Part shown: positions 53,900 through 62,840 of the stretch, in pieces
Layout: the number at the start of each line of letters is the position of its first letter
How positions within the stretch are numbered: the first letter of the stretch is position 1
From: Arthrobacter sp. MYb23
GTDB lineage: Bacteria > Actinomycetota > Actinomycetes > Actinomycetales > Micrococcaceae
Length of the DNA: 64,000 bases
Assembly (NCBI RefSeq): GCF_002979775.1
Contig: NZ_PCPR01000001.1
Coordinates: 372,001-436,000, forward strand
Direction of reading: 5' to 3'
Notes under the pieces: generated by a model
What the model saw: the letters and a program-made list of their open reading frames with translations, nothing else
Database searches by the model: none
What the model was told of the DNA's origin: nothing
Translations under genes and position numbers: made by a program

Positions 53900-55042
53900 T
53901 CAAGCCCTTTCAGGGTGGGCGGCCCTCTGCCGCCCGGTCTTGGGTTTTTCCAGTTCTACGAGCGCCGTGTTGTAGGCCTCTGCTTGCATGCCGGCGAGCA
54001 CATCCCAGTTGTAAAGGGCAGCGAACTTCCGTCCTTGCTCAGCAACATCGCCTATATCCTCTTGTGCGTAGCGAAGGGCTATTTCGCCTGCCAGTGCCTG
54101 GACGTCGAAGGCCTCCACAAGCCATCCTGTTCCCTCGGGGACTATCTCCCGCAGGCAGGGAATATCAAAGGCGATAACAGGAGTGCCCGCTGCCATCGCG
54201 TCAATAGCCACCAATCCGAACGTCTCGTGCCGCGAGGGCACCACCAAAAGGCGGGCGTCGGCGATAGCCTTGTGCTTCTGCTCCCCCGAGAGCCATCCGA
54301 GCATTTTCACACGACCGGAAAGTCCCGCGCCCTGGATGGACGCGCGCAGTCTGTCTTCGTCCTGGCCCGTACCGGCGATCAACAAATCGCCGTCTACCCG
54401 GCTGCAGCATTCAGTCCAAGCTCCCAACAGCAGGTCCAAGCCCTTGTGCCCGTACTCCAAGCGCCCAACGAAGAGGACATCCTTCCCGGCCCGGGGTTGG
54501 GTTTCCCATATGCCCGGATCCACACCGTTGCCGATCACGTCAACATGGAGAGCCGGGTTCAGTTCCTTCAAACGATCGCTGATCCCTTGGGAAACGGAAA
54601 TGAGCCTGCGGTGTTTCCGGACGCCCCAGCGTTCCAACCAATGGAGGGGTAGTTTGTATTGCCGTGCCTTGTCCCTGGCGTGAAGCCATTGCACCACTCC
54701 AATGGTTGGGCGCTTGGTCCACAGTGGGGCGGCCATGGTGGAAAACGGAGCAAAAAAATCTTCCACCACCAAGTCCGCTGCCCCGCGCCGGCGTACCTCG
54801 AACGGCAGCCGTGCAATGTAGGCCAACAACCGTGTCAGACGATTGCCGCCCTGCCCCCAACCGATCGGCACATAGCGGACGCCGTCGTCCACGCGTTCCT
54901 GCCACCCCTGGTAGCGGGTTGTCAACACGGTGATGTCAAAACCTGTTGCCGCCAAGCGGCGGTTGATTTCATGCGTCCTCACAGATCCGCCGCCTGCCCC
55001 GGGCATGCGCGGATCTTCAAAGCCCAAATGCAAAACTCTCAT
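53900..55042 (-). CDS. Glycosyltransferase family 4 protein
   Basis: The 380-residue GT-B enzyme has a Gly-rich start (MRVLHLGFEDPRMPGAGGGSV), VIGNGVDPGIW, VGRLEYGHKGLDLLLGA and the donor-site ESE-like motif SRHETFGLVAIDAMAAGTPVIAFD. GT4 enzymes are retaining transferases using nucleotide sugars in the cytosol. It is likely to add a sugar to the repeat unit made by this cluster. Start 55042 with AAAGAAAG upstream. Confidence 0.92.
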   Translation of the reverse strand: MRVLHLGFEDPRMPGAGGGSVRTHEINRRLAATGFDITVLTTRYQGWQERVDDGVRYVPIGWGQGGNRLTRLLAYIARLPFEVRRRGAADLVVEDFFAPFSTMAAPLWTKRPTIGVVQWLHARDKARQYKLPLHWLERWGVRKHRRLISVSQGISDRLKELNPALHVDVIGNGVDPGIWETQPRAGKDVLFVGRLEYGHKGLDLLLGAWTECCSRVDGDLLIAGTGQDEDRLRASIQGAGLSGRVKMLGWLSGEQKHKAIADARLLVVPSRHETFGLVAIDAMAAGTPVIAFDIPCLREIVPEGTGWLVEAFDVQALAGEIALRYAQEDIGDVAEQGRKFAALYNWDVLAGMQAEAYNTALVELEKPKTGRQRAAHPERA

Positions 55043-55136
55043 TACAGTCTTTCTTTCTTTCGGTTTACTGAGGGCATCCGCAGGGCTCTCTGCGGCTCGG
55101 TGGCCGCTACATCAAGATCAAGCGGGATAGCTCATG

Positions 55137-56666
55137 TCAGCGCAGATGGGCTGCCCTGCGCTGCCGGCGGCCTGTGGTTTTACTGCGCCTGCCAACCTGG
55201 CGTCGTCGGGAAATTCTGAAGTCATTCCTGTGCGGCAGCATGCCGCGCTGGTGGGCAAGAACGGTGATGCCACTGAAGGCGGCGAAAGCCAGCCAGACCA
55301 GGGGGTGAACCTGCGCGGTGAGTGCGAGGACCAGGATCAGGATGCAGGCCAGGACGAGGAACGTTCCGGCACCCCTTCCGGGGTGGGCAGTCGCGAGGAC
55401 AGGACGTGCCAGGACTGCCAGGACCACACAGGCTGTGACAGCACCGACCGCTGAGCCAATGGCCATACCTGTGACGGCGTTGAGCTGCCAGCCGATCCAC
55501 AGCCCGCCAATCACCATGAGGCACGCACAAGCAAGCCCGATTTGGCAGCGGCGGTAGGCGCGCATGGCAAGGAGAATGGTGGAAAGCACCATCAGGACGG
55601 CATAGCCCAGACCGGAAGCCGCCAGCCAAGGCAGAAGGCCAAGGGAGCCGTGGTATTTCTGCGGAACAATCAACCCGGACATCAGGGGCGGAGCGGTGGC
55701 GATAATAGCGAAGGCCACCACCACAAGCTGTCCAAATGAAGCGAAGGAAGCGCCCAGCACCTCGCCAACTTTCACGCCGGGGGTGCGCAAGAGGGGAAAC
55801 GCCACCAAGGCAGTGCCCGCGGCCACGTACACGGGGCCCTTGGCAATTGTTGCGAGCGCTTGGAACCCGGCAGCGTCCACAGAGCCGTTATCAAGGAAGC
55901 CAACCACCATGACGTCCAGGCCCACTAACACGGACACGACACACAGAACCGACGCGATATCAGTGGTTTCAGCCCATCGCCACCTCTGCAGCAAGACCCG
56001 GGGACGCCAGCGGAGATCCCGATAGAATCTCCACGGCACCACCAGCGGCGCCAGGCACCCCGCCACGAAGCCGAGGACAGCTCCCCCTGCACTCCAGGCC
56101 ATCACGACCACCAGCAGGCTGAAGATCAGCCGGAGGACAACCTCGCCGATGGTGGATAAGGCGTACCACGTGAAGCGAAGCTCCCCCTGAAGCCACCCGG
56201 CGGGAGCATTCACAACAAAAATGGCAAAGGCGGCGAGTGCTACGGCTGCTGCCAGGTCCGGCGTAGCGATGGCGAGCGTCACGCCGCCTGTGATGGCGGC
56301 GGCTGCAAGTCCGGCCAGGCACGAGACGAAAACCGAGAAGGCCATGCCGTCCTGCCGCTCTTCGGAGCCTTGCCTGTGGACAGCCACCACATGTGACAAA
56401 GGAAGCGGGACCAGAGCGTTGGCAACGATTCCCACCACGCCCAAGATCATGGCGGCGGCCGCAAATTGTGTGTAATCGGCTGTGCCCAGCATGTTGGCCA
56501 TGAGAAGGGAGCAGGCGTAGCTCACCACCCCCACCAACCCGGCAGAGACAGCCAGGAAGCCACCGTTTTGAGCTATGTTGACCTCTTGATCCGGCGTCCC
56601 TTTCCTGTCATCGGCTCTGGGCCGCAAGCTCGTTCCTGTGGTCATTGTCTGTTCGGATACAACCAC
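55137..56666 (-). CDS. Polysaccharide flippase (Wzx/MOP-like)
   Basis: This 509-residue protein has about 12-14 hydrophobic helices and the RfbX/MurJ-type layout (GGFLAVSAGLVGVVSYACSLLMANMLGTADYTQF in sections, ANALVPLPLSHVVAV). It probably flips the lipid-linked unit across the membrane. The tail is strongly basic (RRRQVGRRSKTTGRRQRR). GTG start at 56666, or ATG at 56645. No Wzy polymerase is recognised next to it. Confidence 0.88.
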   Translation of the reverse strand: MVVSEQTMTTGTSLRPRADDRKGTPDQEVNIAQNGGFLAVSAGLVGVVSYACSLLMANMLGTADYTQFAAAAMILGVVGIVANALVPLPLSHVVAVHRQGSEERQDGMAFSVFVSCLAGLAAAAITGGVTLAIATPDLAAAVALAAFAIFVVNAPAGWLQGELRFTWYALSTIGEVVLRLIFSLLVVVMAWSAGGAVLGFVAGCLAPLVVPWRFYRDLRWRPRVLLQRWRWAETTDIASVLCVVSVLVGLDVMVVGFLDNGSVDAAGFQALATIAKGPVYVAAGTALVAFPLLRTPGVKVGEVLGASFASFGQLVVVAFAIIATAPPLMSGLIVPQKYHGSLGLLPWLAASGLGYAVLMVLSTILLAMRAYRRCQIGLACACLMVIGGLWIGWQLNAVTGMAIGSAVGAVTACVVLAVLARPVLATAHPGRGAGTFLVLACILILVLALTAQVHPLVWLAFAAFSGITVLAHQRGMLPHRNDFRISRRRQVGRRSKTTGRRQRRAAHLR

Positions 56667-56673
56667 TGATCAG

Positions 56674-58122
56674 CTACCGTCGCCCGCCATCAACGGCGTC
56701 CGCCGGCGCGAAGACGCTCCCGGGCCCGGCAAGCAAGGTGTTGCGGCCTGCGGAGTGAATTTCCGGGGAAGCCACCCCGATCTTTTTCATCGCCGCAAAG
56801 GCCTCGAATTCATCACGGCCTTTCATAATGATGGACACGTGGCCGTCAGCTACGGCGTACTCGTCCGTTGGCCTCAGCGCTGCGGCGAAATCGACGACGG
56901 ATTCCTCGACATGAAATTGAACCAGGGTAGATAAGTCAGAGTGGCATGCCCGGGGATCTCCCCCTTCCCGTCGCATCAAGGTTTCCTCCAACAGCACCCC
57001 GGTGAGCAGCCTGGTGCTGCGGTCCCAAGTAAAGCAACGGGCCCATTCACGGCACTCGCCGGAGACGATGATGGCGGCCTCCGGCGCGGCCAACTCCGAG
57101 ATGGCATGAACAATGGCAGCGCCCACGTCCGTGGGGTTGTCCACCAGCCATCCGGTGCGGCCGTCCACCACGGAATCCCTGATACCCGGGACCCTCAAAG
57201 CCAAACAGGGAACTCCCCAGGCTGCTGCTTCAATCACAGAGCAACCCCAGCCTTCTGAAGCCGATGTGGAAGCTGTCATCCAGGCGCGGCTCAACAAAGC
57301 ATCGCGGACTTCGTTGGGTTGGTATCCGTGGAAAGTGACGGCGTGGTCCAGGCCAAGGTCCATTGCCAGTTGCTGCAGCCGTGCCCGTTCGGGCCCGTCC
57401 CCGACGATATCCATCCGCAGGTGCGGCAGCTTCCGCGCCGCCACGGCAAATTGCCCCAGCAGCAGGTCCAATCTCTTGTGGGGCACCAGACGGCTCACGA
57501 CGGCGATGGTGGGCTCAGCGGCCCGGGTGGCGACAGCAGACGGAATGTCGATGGTTCCGTTCGGCACCACATGGATGGGGGCCGAGAATCCAAGCTCCCG
57601 CAGTTCCATGCGTGTGGAAGGCGAGACAGCCACCATGGCACGCTGCCCGTAGACCGTCTTGGCGCCGCTGCTTTCGAGGAATCGGCCCACTGCGGCCATG
57701 GGCGGCGAGAACCGGGTACGGAACTGATCCTGGTGGACGTGGTGGACCAGCTGGACTATAGGGACGTCGCCTCGAAGGAACAACGGCGAGAAGAACGGGA
57801 TTCCGTTTTGGCAGTCCACCACGGCATCGAACCGGACGTCAGTGCGCAGGAGCCTGAGTGCTGCATGTCCATAGATGGAGAGTGCTCCGCCGCCCCGCAG
57901 TATTCGAATCCCGTCGATGATCTCCTCGGCCGCCTGACCGGCGTCGCGCCCCGTAAACCACGTGACACGAACTCCGTTGTTCACCCATCTGCGTGAAATT
58001 TCATGCATGTACTGCTCTGCGCCGCCGGCCTGGGAGTGCTTGACGTCCCGCCAGTTGAGCACCAGTACGTGCTTTCCAGCAAGCCTGTTGGGGGAATTCA
58101 GGTCAGTTGAGGCGTCCGTCAT
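56674..58122 (-). CDS. Glycosyltransferase family 4 protein with C-terminal extension
   Basis: The 482-residue enzyme shows VLNWRDVKHSQAGGAEQYMHEISRRWV in sections, VPNGTIDIP, VSRLVPHKRLDLLLGQFA and the EX7E-type donor motif SEGWGCSVIEAAAWGVPCLAL. Beyond the usual end (about residue 370) there is an extra ~110-residue part without a family signature. The ATG at 58122 overlaps the upstream GT2 stop (ATGA); the frame extends to 58299 inside that gene. Confidence 0.9.
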   Translation of the reverse strand: MTDASTDLNSPNRLAGKHVLVLNWRDVKHSQAGGAEQYMHEISRRWVNNGVRVTWFTGRDAGQAAEEIIDGIRILRGGGALSIYGHAALRLLRTDVRFDAVVDCQNGIPFFSPLFLRGDVPIVQLVHHVHQDQFRTRFSPPMAAVGRFLESSGAKTVYGQRAMVAVSPSTRMELRELGFSAPIHVVPNGTIDIPSAVATRAAEPTIAVVSRLVPHKRLDLLLGQFAVAARKLPHLRMDIVGDGPERARLQQLAMDLGLDHAVTFHGYQPNEVRDALLSRAWMTASTSASEGWGCSVIEAAAWGVPCLALRVPGIRDSVVDGRTGWLVDNPTDVGAAIVHAISELAAPEAAIIVSGECREWARCFTWDRSTRLLTGVLLEETLMRREGGDPRACHSDLSTLVQFHVEESVVDFAAALRPTDEYAVADGHVSIIMKGRDEFEAFAAMKKIGVASPEIHSAGRNTLLAGPGSVFAPADAVDGGRR

Positions 58123-58925
58123 GATGCGGCCTTCTGAAGTTGAATTACCGAGGCGAAACTGGCCACTCCGTCTTGGAAGGGACGGAACGTGGACTCGGCG
58201 CCATCGGTCCACGCCACGGGCAGTTCCACAATGCTGGCGTCGTTGTCCTGAAGCCGAAGGAGCAGCTCCACATCGAAGGCAAATCCGGTGCTGCGGCACT
58301 GCACCATGGCAGCGGTGAGCGCGTCCCGCTCAAAAAACTTGAAACCGCATTGGGTGTCCTGAATGCCTTTGACCTTCGACTTGGTCAGAACCCGGAAGGC
58401 CCTGCCACCCATCCTGCGCCCGAGGTGTTGGGGCACAACAAAGGTGGAACCCGGGGCGTGGCGGGAGGCGATAACCGCGGCTGCCCCGCCAGCCAGATAA
58501 GACATGGTTTCAGTGAGCGTTTCCAGCGGCGTGGCCAGATCGGCGTCGAAAAAGCCCGTGTATTTGGACGTGCCGCTCAGGAGGCCACGGCGGACAGCGG
58601 CCCCTTTCCCGCGACGGGAACACCCCACCAGTGAGATCGGCACTGCATTTTCCTTTTCCCGGGTTTCCCTGGATACGCGGCGGACAACCGCGGCGGTGTC
58701 ATCCACGCTTCCGTTGTCCACCACCACAATGCGCGAAGTCCATGGCTGACCTGCCAGAAAATCCACTGTTTGAGTCAGTGTGCTGGAGATCCTTGCTGCC
58801 TCGTTGAAGGCCGGGATGATGACTTCGAGGTCCACATGGGAGCGACGCAAAGAGACTGGATGTCGTTTTGCCTGAAGTAGACCCCTCCTGCGGGTCTGAA
58901 CACCATGCGCGTGAAGCGGAACCAT
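58119..58925 (-). CDS. GT2 family, dolichyl/polyprenyl-phosphate sugar transferase-like
   Basis: The 268-residue GT-A enzyme has LEVIIPAFNEAARISSTLTQ, VVVDNGSVDDTAAV, GKGAAVRRGLLSG and the DxD-like FFDADLATP, typical of dolichyl-phosphate glucosyl/mannosyl transferases. It probably charges polyprenyl phosphate with a sugar for the GT39-like enzyme. GGAG six bases before the ATG at 58925 sets the start; TTG at 58937 is an alternative. First gene of the cluster. Confidence 0.9.
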   Translation of the reverse strand: MVPLHAHGVQTRRRGLLQAKRHPVSLRRSHVDLEVIIPAFNEAARISSTLTQTVDFLAGQPWTSRIVVVDNGSVDDTAAVVRRVSRETREKENAVPISLVGCSRRGKGAAVRRGLLSGTSKYTGFFDADLATPLETLTETMSYLAGGAAAVIASRHAPGSTFVVPQHLGRRMGGRAFRVLTKSKVKGIQDTQCGFKFFERDALTAAMVQCRSTGFAFDVELLLRLQDNDASIVELPVAWTDGAESTFRPFQDGVASFASVIQLQKAAS

Positions 58926-59080
58926 CTGAATCTCCAATATCCGGGAACGGGGGCGAAAATCGTGCTCGCACTTTATGGAGTGGACCCAGCACGCAAGTCA
59001 TGACGCCGGTCCGGGCGTTGTGTCCAAATGATGGACCTCGCTCACAACTTGTCCTCGGACCCGGGGCGCTCTGAGCGAAA

Positions 59081-59112
59081 TTGCTGGTTCTGTGTCCGAG
59101 CCCGTCTATAGA
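59081..59112 (+). promoter_or_regulatory. Possible promoter of the oligopeptidase gene
   Basis: TTGCTG (59081) and TCTATAGA (59105-59112) could be -35 and -10 boxes. The -10 is only 8-10 bases before the ATG, so the message may be leaderless. Confidence 0.35.
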
Positions 59113-59120
59113 GTGGCCAC

Positions 59121-61340
59121 ATGAGCCACACTTCTTCCGCGCCTGCCACTGCCAAGGAACCTTCTCTCCAGCCTCCTGTCGCCAAGCAGGTCCCCACCCG
59201 CCGCGAACACCACGGCGATGTGTTCGTGGACAACTATGAGTGGCTCAGGGACAAGGAATCCTCCGAGGTCGTTGACCATCTCACAGCGGAGAACGCCTAC
59301 CAGGAAGCGGTCACGGCGCACCAGGAACCGCTCCGCGACGCCATGTTCCAGGAGATCAAGGGCCGGACCCAGGAGACAGATCTGTCCGTACCCAGCCGCA
59401 AGGACGGCTGGTGGTACTACAGCCGTTCGGTGGAGGGCAAGGAGTACAGCATTCAGTGCCGCGTCCTGGCCAACAACACCGGCGATCCTGTGGCGGACTG
59501 GACTCCCCCGGCGGTGGAAGCAGGCGTCGAGCTGCCCGGCGAGCAAGTTCTTTTGGACGGCAACATTGAAGCCGAGGGCAAACCGTTCTTCAGCGTGGGT
59601 GGTGCCGCCGTTACCGTTGACGGCAACCTTTACGCCTACGCGGTGGACAACTCCGGAGACGAACGCTTCACCTTGCGGATCAAGGATCTGCGCACCGGCG
59701 AGCTCCTCCCGGACGTCATTGAGGACATTTTCTACGGAGTGGCTTTCTCCCCGGACGGCACCAGGCTTTTCTACACGGTGGTGGACGATTCGTGGCGGCC
59801 CTATCAGGTGAAGGCCCACCTTCTGGGCACGCCTGTAGTTGAGGATGAAGTGATCTATCAGGAAGACGACGTCGCCATGTGGCTCGGCTTCGATCTCTCC
59901 TCCGACCGCCGCCACCTGGTGCTGAGCATTGGCTGCTCCGAGTTCAGTGAAACACGGCTGCTCCGGTTCGACGACTACGACGCCGGCCTCAGCACCGTGA
60001 TTTCCCGCGACCATCACGTTCTCTACGAGGCCGAGCCTTTCCTGCTTGATGGCAAGGAAACGCTGCTCCTCACTCACAACAAGGACGCCATCAACTCGAT
60101 GGTCAGCCTGGTGGACCCGGCAGAGCTCACCAAACCGCTGGACGAGCAGGACTGGCGCACCGTCGTCGGGCATTCCCGGGACGTTCGCGTCAACGGCGCA
60201 GGAGTGACGTCCACGCATTTGGTGTTGTCCGTCCGCAAGGACACCATTGAGCGCGTGCAGGTACTCCCGCTGACCGGTTTGGGCACAGCTGCTCAAGGGG
60301 CACCCGTGGAGCCGGCCTTCGATGATGAGCTCTACACCGCAGGCGTTTCCGGCTCTGATTACGAAGCCCCGGTGATCCGCATGGGGTATACCTCGTACTT
60401 CACGCCGTCACGCGTCTATGACTTCGTCCTGCCAACATCACAGCAGCCCCGTGGCGAGTTGCTGCTTCGCAAGGAAAGCCCGGTGTTGGGCGGCTACTCG
60501 GCAACGGACTACGTCGCCACCCGCGAATGGGCAACGGCCGACGACGGCACCCGAGTCCCGTTGTCCGTGCTGCGTCACGCTTCGGTCCCGCAGGACGGCA
60601 CTGCCGCGGGGCTGGTTTACGGGTACGGCTCCTACGAAATGAGCATGGATCCGGGCTTTGGCGTGGCCCGCTTGTCCCTCTTGGACCGCGGAATCGTCAT
60701 GGTGATTGCCCACATCCGCGGCGGCGGTGAACTTGGGCGCACGTGGTACGAGGACGGCAAGAAGTTCACCAAGAAGAACACTTTCACGGATTTCATTGCA
60801 GCCACCGACTGGCTGGCAGGTTCGGGATGGGTGGACCCTTCGCGTGTAGCTGCCATGGGTGGATCCGCTGGTGGCCTGCTCATGGGCGCGGTGGCAAACA
60901 TGGCCCCGGAAAAGTACGCTGCCGTGGTGGCTCAGGTGCCGTTCGTGGATGCCCTGACCACCATCCTGGACCCTGAGCTTCCGCTGTCCGCCTTGGAATG
61001 GGAGGAATGGGGCAACCCCATCACCGACCCCGAGGCGTACGCCTACATGAAGTCCTACACTCCTTACGAGAATGTGAAGGCTGCGCCCTACCCCAAGATC
61101 GCCGCTGTGACGTCGTTCAATGACACCAGGGTGCTGTACGTTGAGCCGGCCAAATGGGTGCAGGCGCTGCGTTCCGCATCCACAGGTTCCGAGCCGATCG
61201 TCATGAAGATCGAAATGGATGGCGGCCATGGCGGTGCGTCCGGCCGGTACGTGCAGTGGCGCGAGCGGGCCTGGGACTACGCGTTCATCGCAGATTCCCT
61301 GGGGGCCACCGAACTGCTCCCTGGCGCCGGGCTCAAGTAG
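59121..61340 (+). CDS. ptrB: S9 family prolyl oligopeptidase (oligopeptidase B-like)
   Basis: This 739-residue cytosolic serine peptidase has an N-terminal seven-bladed propeller (about 80-420) and a C-terminal alpha/beta-hydrolase domain. Catalytic triad: Ser582 in MGGSAGGLLMG, Asp668 in FNDTRVLY, His703 in DGGHGGASGR. These enzymes cut short peptides after basic residues. The N-terminus VPTRREHHGDVFVDNYEWLRD matches the family. Single gene ending at a large hairpin. Confidence 0.94.
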   Translation: MSHTSSAPATAKEPSLQPPVAKQVPTRREHHGDVFVDNYEWLRDKESSEVVDHLTAENAYQEAVTAHQEPLRDAMFQEIKGRTQETDLSVPSRKDGWWYYSRSVEGKEYSIQCRVLANNTGDPVADWTPPAVEAGVELPGEQVLLDGNIEAEGKPFFSVGGAAVTVDGNLYAYAVDNSGDERFTLRIKDLRTGELLPDVIEDIFYGVAFSPDGTRLFYTVVDDSWRPYQVKAHLLGTPVVEDEVIYQEDDVAMWLGFDLSSDRRHLVLSIGCSEFSETRLLRFDDYDAGLSTVISRDHHVLYEAEPFLLDGKETLLLTHNKDAINSMVSLVDPAELTKPLDEQDWRTVVGHSRDVRVNGAGVTSTHLVLSVRKDTIERVQVLPLTGLGTAAQGAPVEPAFDDELYTAGVSGSDYEAPVIRMGYTSYFTPSRVYDFVLPTSQQPRGELLLRKESPVLGGYSATDYVATREWATADDGTRVPLSVLRHASVPQDGTAAGLVYGYGSYEMSMDPGFGVARLSLLDRGIVMVIAHIRGGGELGRTWYEDGKKFTKKNTFTDFIAATDWLAGSGWVDPSRVAAMGGSAGGLLMGAVANMAPEKYAAVVAQVPFVDALTTILDPELPLSALEWEEWGNPITDPEAYAYMKSYTPYENVKAAPYPKIAAVTSFNDTRVLYVEPAKWVQALRSASTGSEPIVMKIEMDGGHGGASGRYVQWRERAWDYAFIADSLGATELLPGAGLK

Positions 61341-61349
61341 GCACCCCGA

Positions 61350-61417
61350 ACCCATCTAAGTCGCAGATCAGGCCGTTTTCAGCCCTGAGAACGGCCTGAT
61401 CTGCGACTCAGATGGGT
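61350..61417. terminator. 32-bp stem hairpin between convergent genes
   Basis: Arms at 61350-61381 and 61386-61417 pair over 32 positions with only two mismatches (one would be G-U in RNA) around loop GCCC. It touches the stops of the oligopeptidase (61340) and methyltransferase (61417-61419) genes and likely terminates both; the stem is much longer than a normal terminator. Confidence 0.8.
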
Positions 61418-62220
61418 CAGCGGGCCCGGAGGAGTGCGTAGTAGCCCGGGATGAGATCCGGAGACGAGGGATTGCTCAACGGGCGTGTCTCGATGCTCGC
61501 TGAGCCTTCCTCCACGAGGTTCCAGTCCGCCGTCGGGAAGGCTTTGGCCCGTTGCGCGGCACCGAAACGGCCGGGCATGGGCAGTCCGCGGATTGCTCCC
61601 TCGAGCGGCGCGGGAATGGATTTTCGGGTGGCTCCGAGGTGGCTGACGTAGTCCACGGGAGTGCCCGGGAAGTTGGTCTCGGCCAGGAAAACGCCACCGC
61701 GGGTCCCGACGACGGGCAGCAGGTTCGCGGCCAAAGCGGCCTGGTCGCTGCGGTCCAATACGTGCAGGACACCGCGGATGAACACGTTCGCGTTCCCTGT
61801 CCAGCCTGCAGCCTCGAGCGCCTGTTCCACGGTTTGCGCAGCATCAGGCGCTGTCATATCGCACACTGCGAATGCCGCCGTCGTTATCCCCGAGGCCTCC
61901 TGCCGGGCGCGGTCCACTGCGTGGGAGGAGTAGTCGAGCCCCAGCGCGAGCGGGAAGTGTTGTGCCAGGAGCCGGGTGAAACTGCCGTTACCGCACCCAA
62001 CGTCCACTATGGGGATGGTGGGGTCCAGCTGCAACAGGCGAGGAAGGTAGCCGTTGAGCTCGTGAGCGCTTCCCGAATCCCACAAGACATCGCCGGTGGC
62101 ACCGGTTGAACGGACATTGCCCCAATATTGGTCCCAGGCCGTGCGCGGATCTTTGGGCGCGGCCGAGGAAAGCCTGATGAGCCTGGGTATCAGCAGGTAC
62201 TTTCTGAGCGCGGAGAACAT
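61417..62220 (-). CDS. Class I SAM-dependent methyltransferase
   Basis: The 267-residue protein has the SAM-binding motif I PIVDVGCGNGSFTRLL and motif post-I LGLDYSSHAVD, with DMTAPDA next. It has no membrane segment. The substrate is unknown; the C-terminal half (LPMPGRFGAAQRAK) is not diagnostic. GGAGG touches the ATG and a TATATT lies just upstream (62227-62232), so the gene may start from a leaderless message. Confidence 0.88.
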   Translation of the reverse strand: MFSALRKYLLIPRLIRLSSAAPKDPRTAWDQYWGNVRSTGATGDVLWDSGSAHELNGYLPRLLQLDPTIPIVDVGCGNGSFTRLLAQHFPLALGLDYSSHAVDRARQEASGITTAAFAVCDMTAPDAAQTVEQALEAAGWTGNANVFIRGVLHVLDRSDQAALAANLLPVVGTRGGVFLAETNFPGTPVDYVSHLGATRKSIPAPLEGAIRGLPMPGRFGAAQRAKAFPTADWNLVEEGSASIETRPLSNPSSPDLIPGYYALLRAR

Positions 62221-62239
62221 CCTCCAAATATATGGGGCG

Positions 62240-62623
62240 CTACGCCTCCACCAACCACTCCAACGCTTCTGTTTCGGAGGTGAAGAATTTGGTGGGGCAT
62301 GGCGGCTTCATGATCCCCAGGAAGAAATTGGCAATGACCCTGTCCACCGGGGACGAACCCCAGAGGGCGATCCGGGAAGCCTGACATGGTTTGGCAAAGA
62401 CTGACCGGGCGCCTCTGGTGACATCGTCCGTGGTTGCCATGTCAACAATCATGGGGTGCCTGTCCGTTCCGCAGAGTTCGTTAACCTTGTCCATGGCACT
62501 TTGCGCATCCGATTCCTTGATCCGGGCACCGCGCGGCCACGTCAGGCGCAGGATCCCTGGCTCTTCGAGTTCCAACTCGAACGTCACCTCTTGGTGGTCT
62601 TGCGGTGTAGCTGGGTGGTCCAC
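62240..62623 (-). CDS. STAS/SpoIIAA-like small protein
   Basis: The 127-residue protein looks like the STAS-like DUF7793 type: FELELEEPGILRLTWPRG, then VNELCGTDRHPMIVDMATTDDVTRGAR, and SRIALWGSSPVDRVIANFFLG. These single-domain proteins are found beside sensor kinases in Arthrobacter-like genomes. GAGGAGAATT gives a strong site before the GTG at 62623; the ORF opens to 62731. It is divergent from the kinase gene. Confidence 0.8.
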   Translation of the reverse strand: MDHPATPQDHQEVTFELELEEPGILRLTWPRGARIKESDAQSAMDKVNELCGTDRHPMIVDMATTDDVTRGARSVFAKPCQASRIALWGSSPVDRVIANFFLGIMKPPCPTKFFTSETEALEWLVEA

Positions 62624-62840
62624 AATTCTCCTCGAACATTCAAAACAGCTGCGGGAAAAACCAGGATGGATCCCCGCGCTCACTCCCCCAAGGCTGTCGA
62701 ATCCCGGAGCCAATGTAAAGGTGTGTCCCACGACTCAGAAAGCACATTTCCACAAGGGCGGCCGCTGGCCCCGATGCCGCTGATAGGGTGTTGCCAAATC
62801 CTGAATCACTGCGGACAAACGTTGGAACGGAAGGGGCTCA

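Noticed and set aside
59106-60296. 396-residue minus-strand ORF over the oligopeptidase
   Set aside because: Antisense of a clear S9 peptidase; no start signal or domain.
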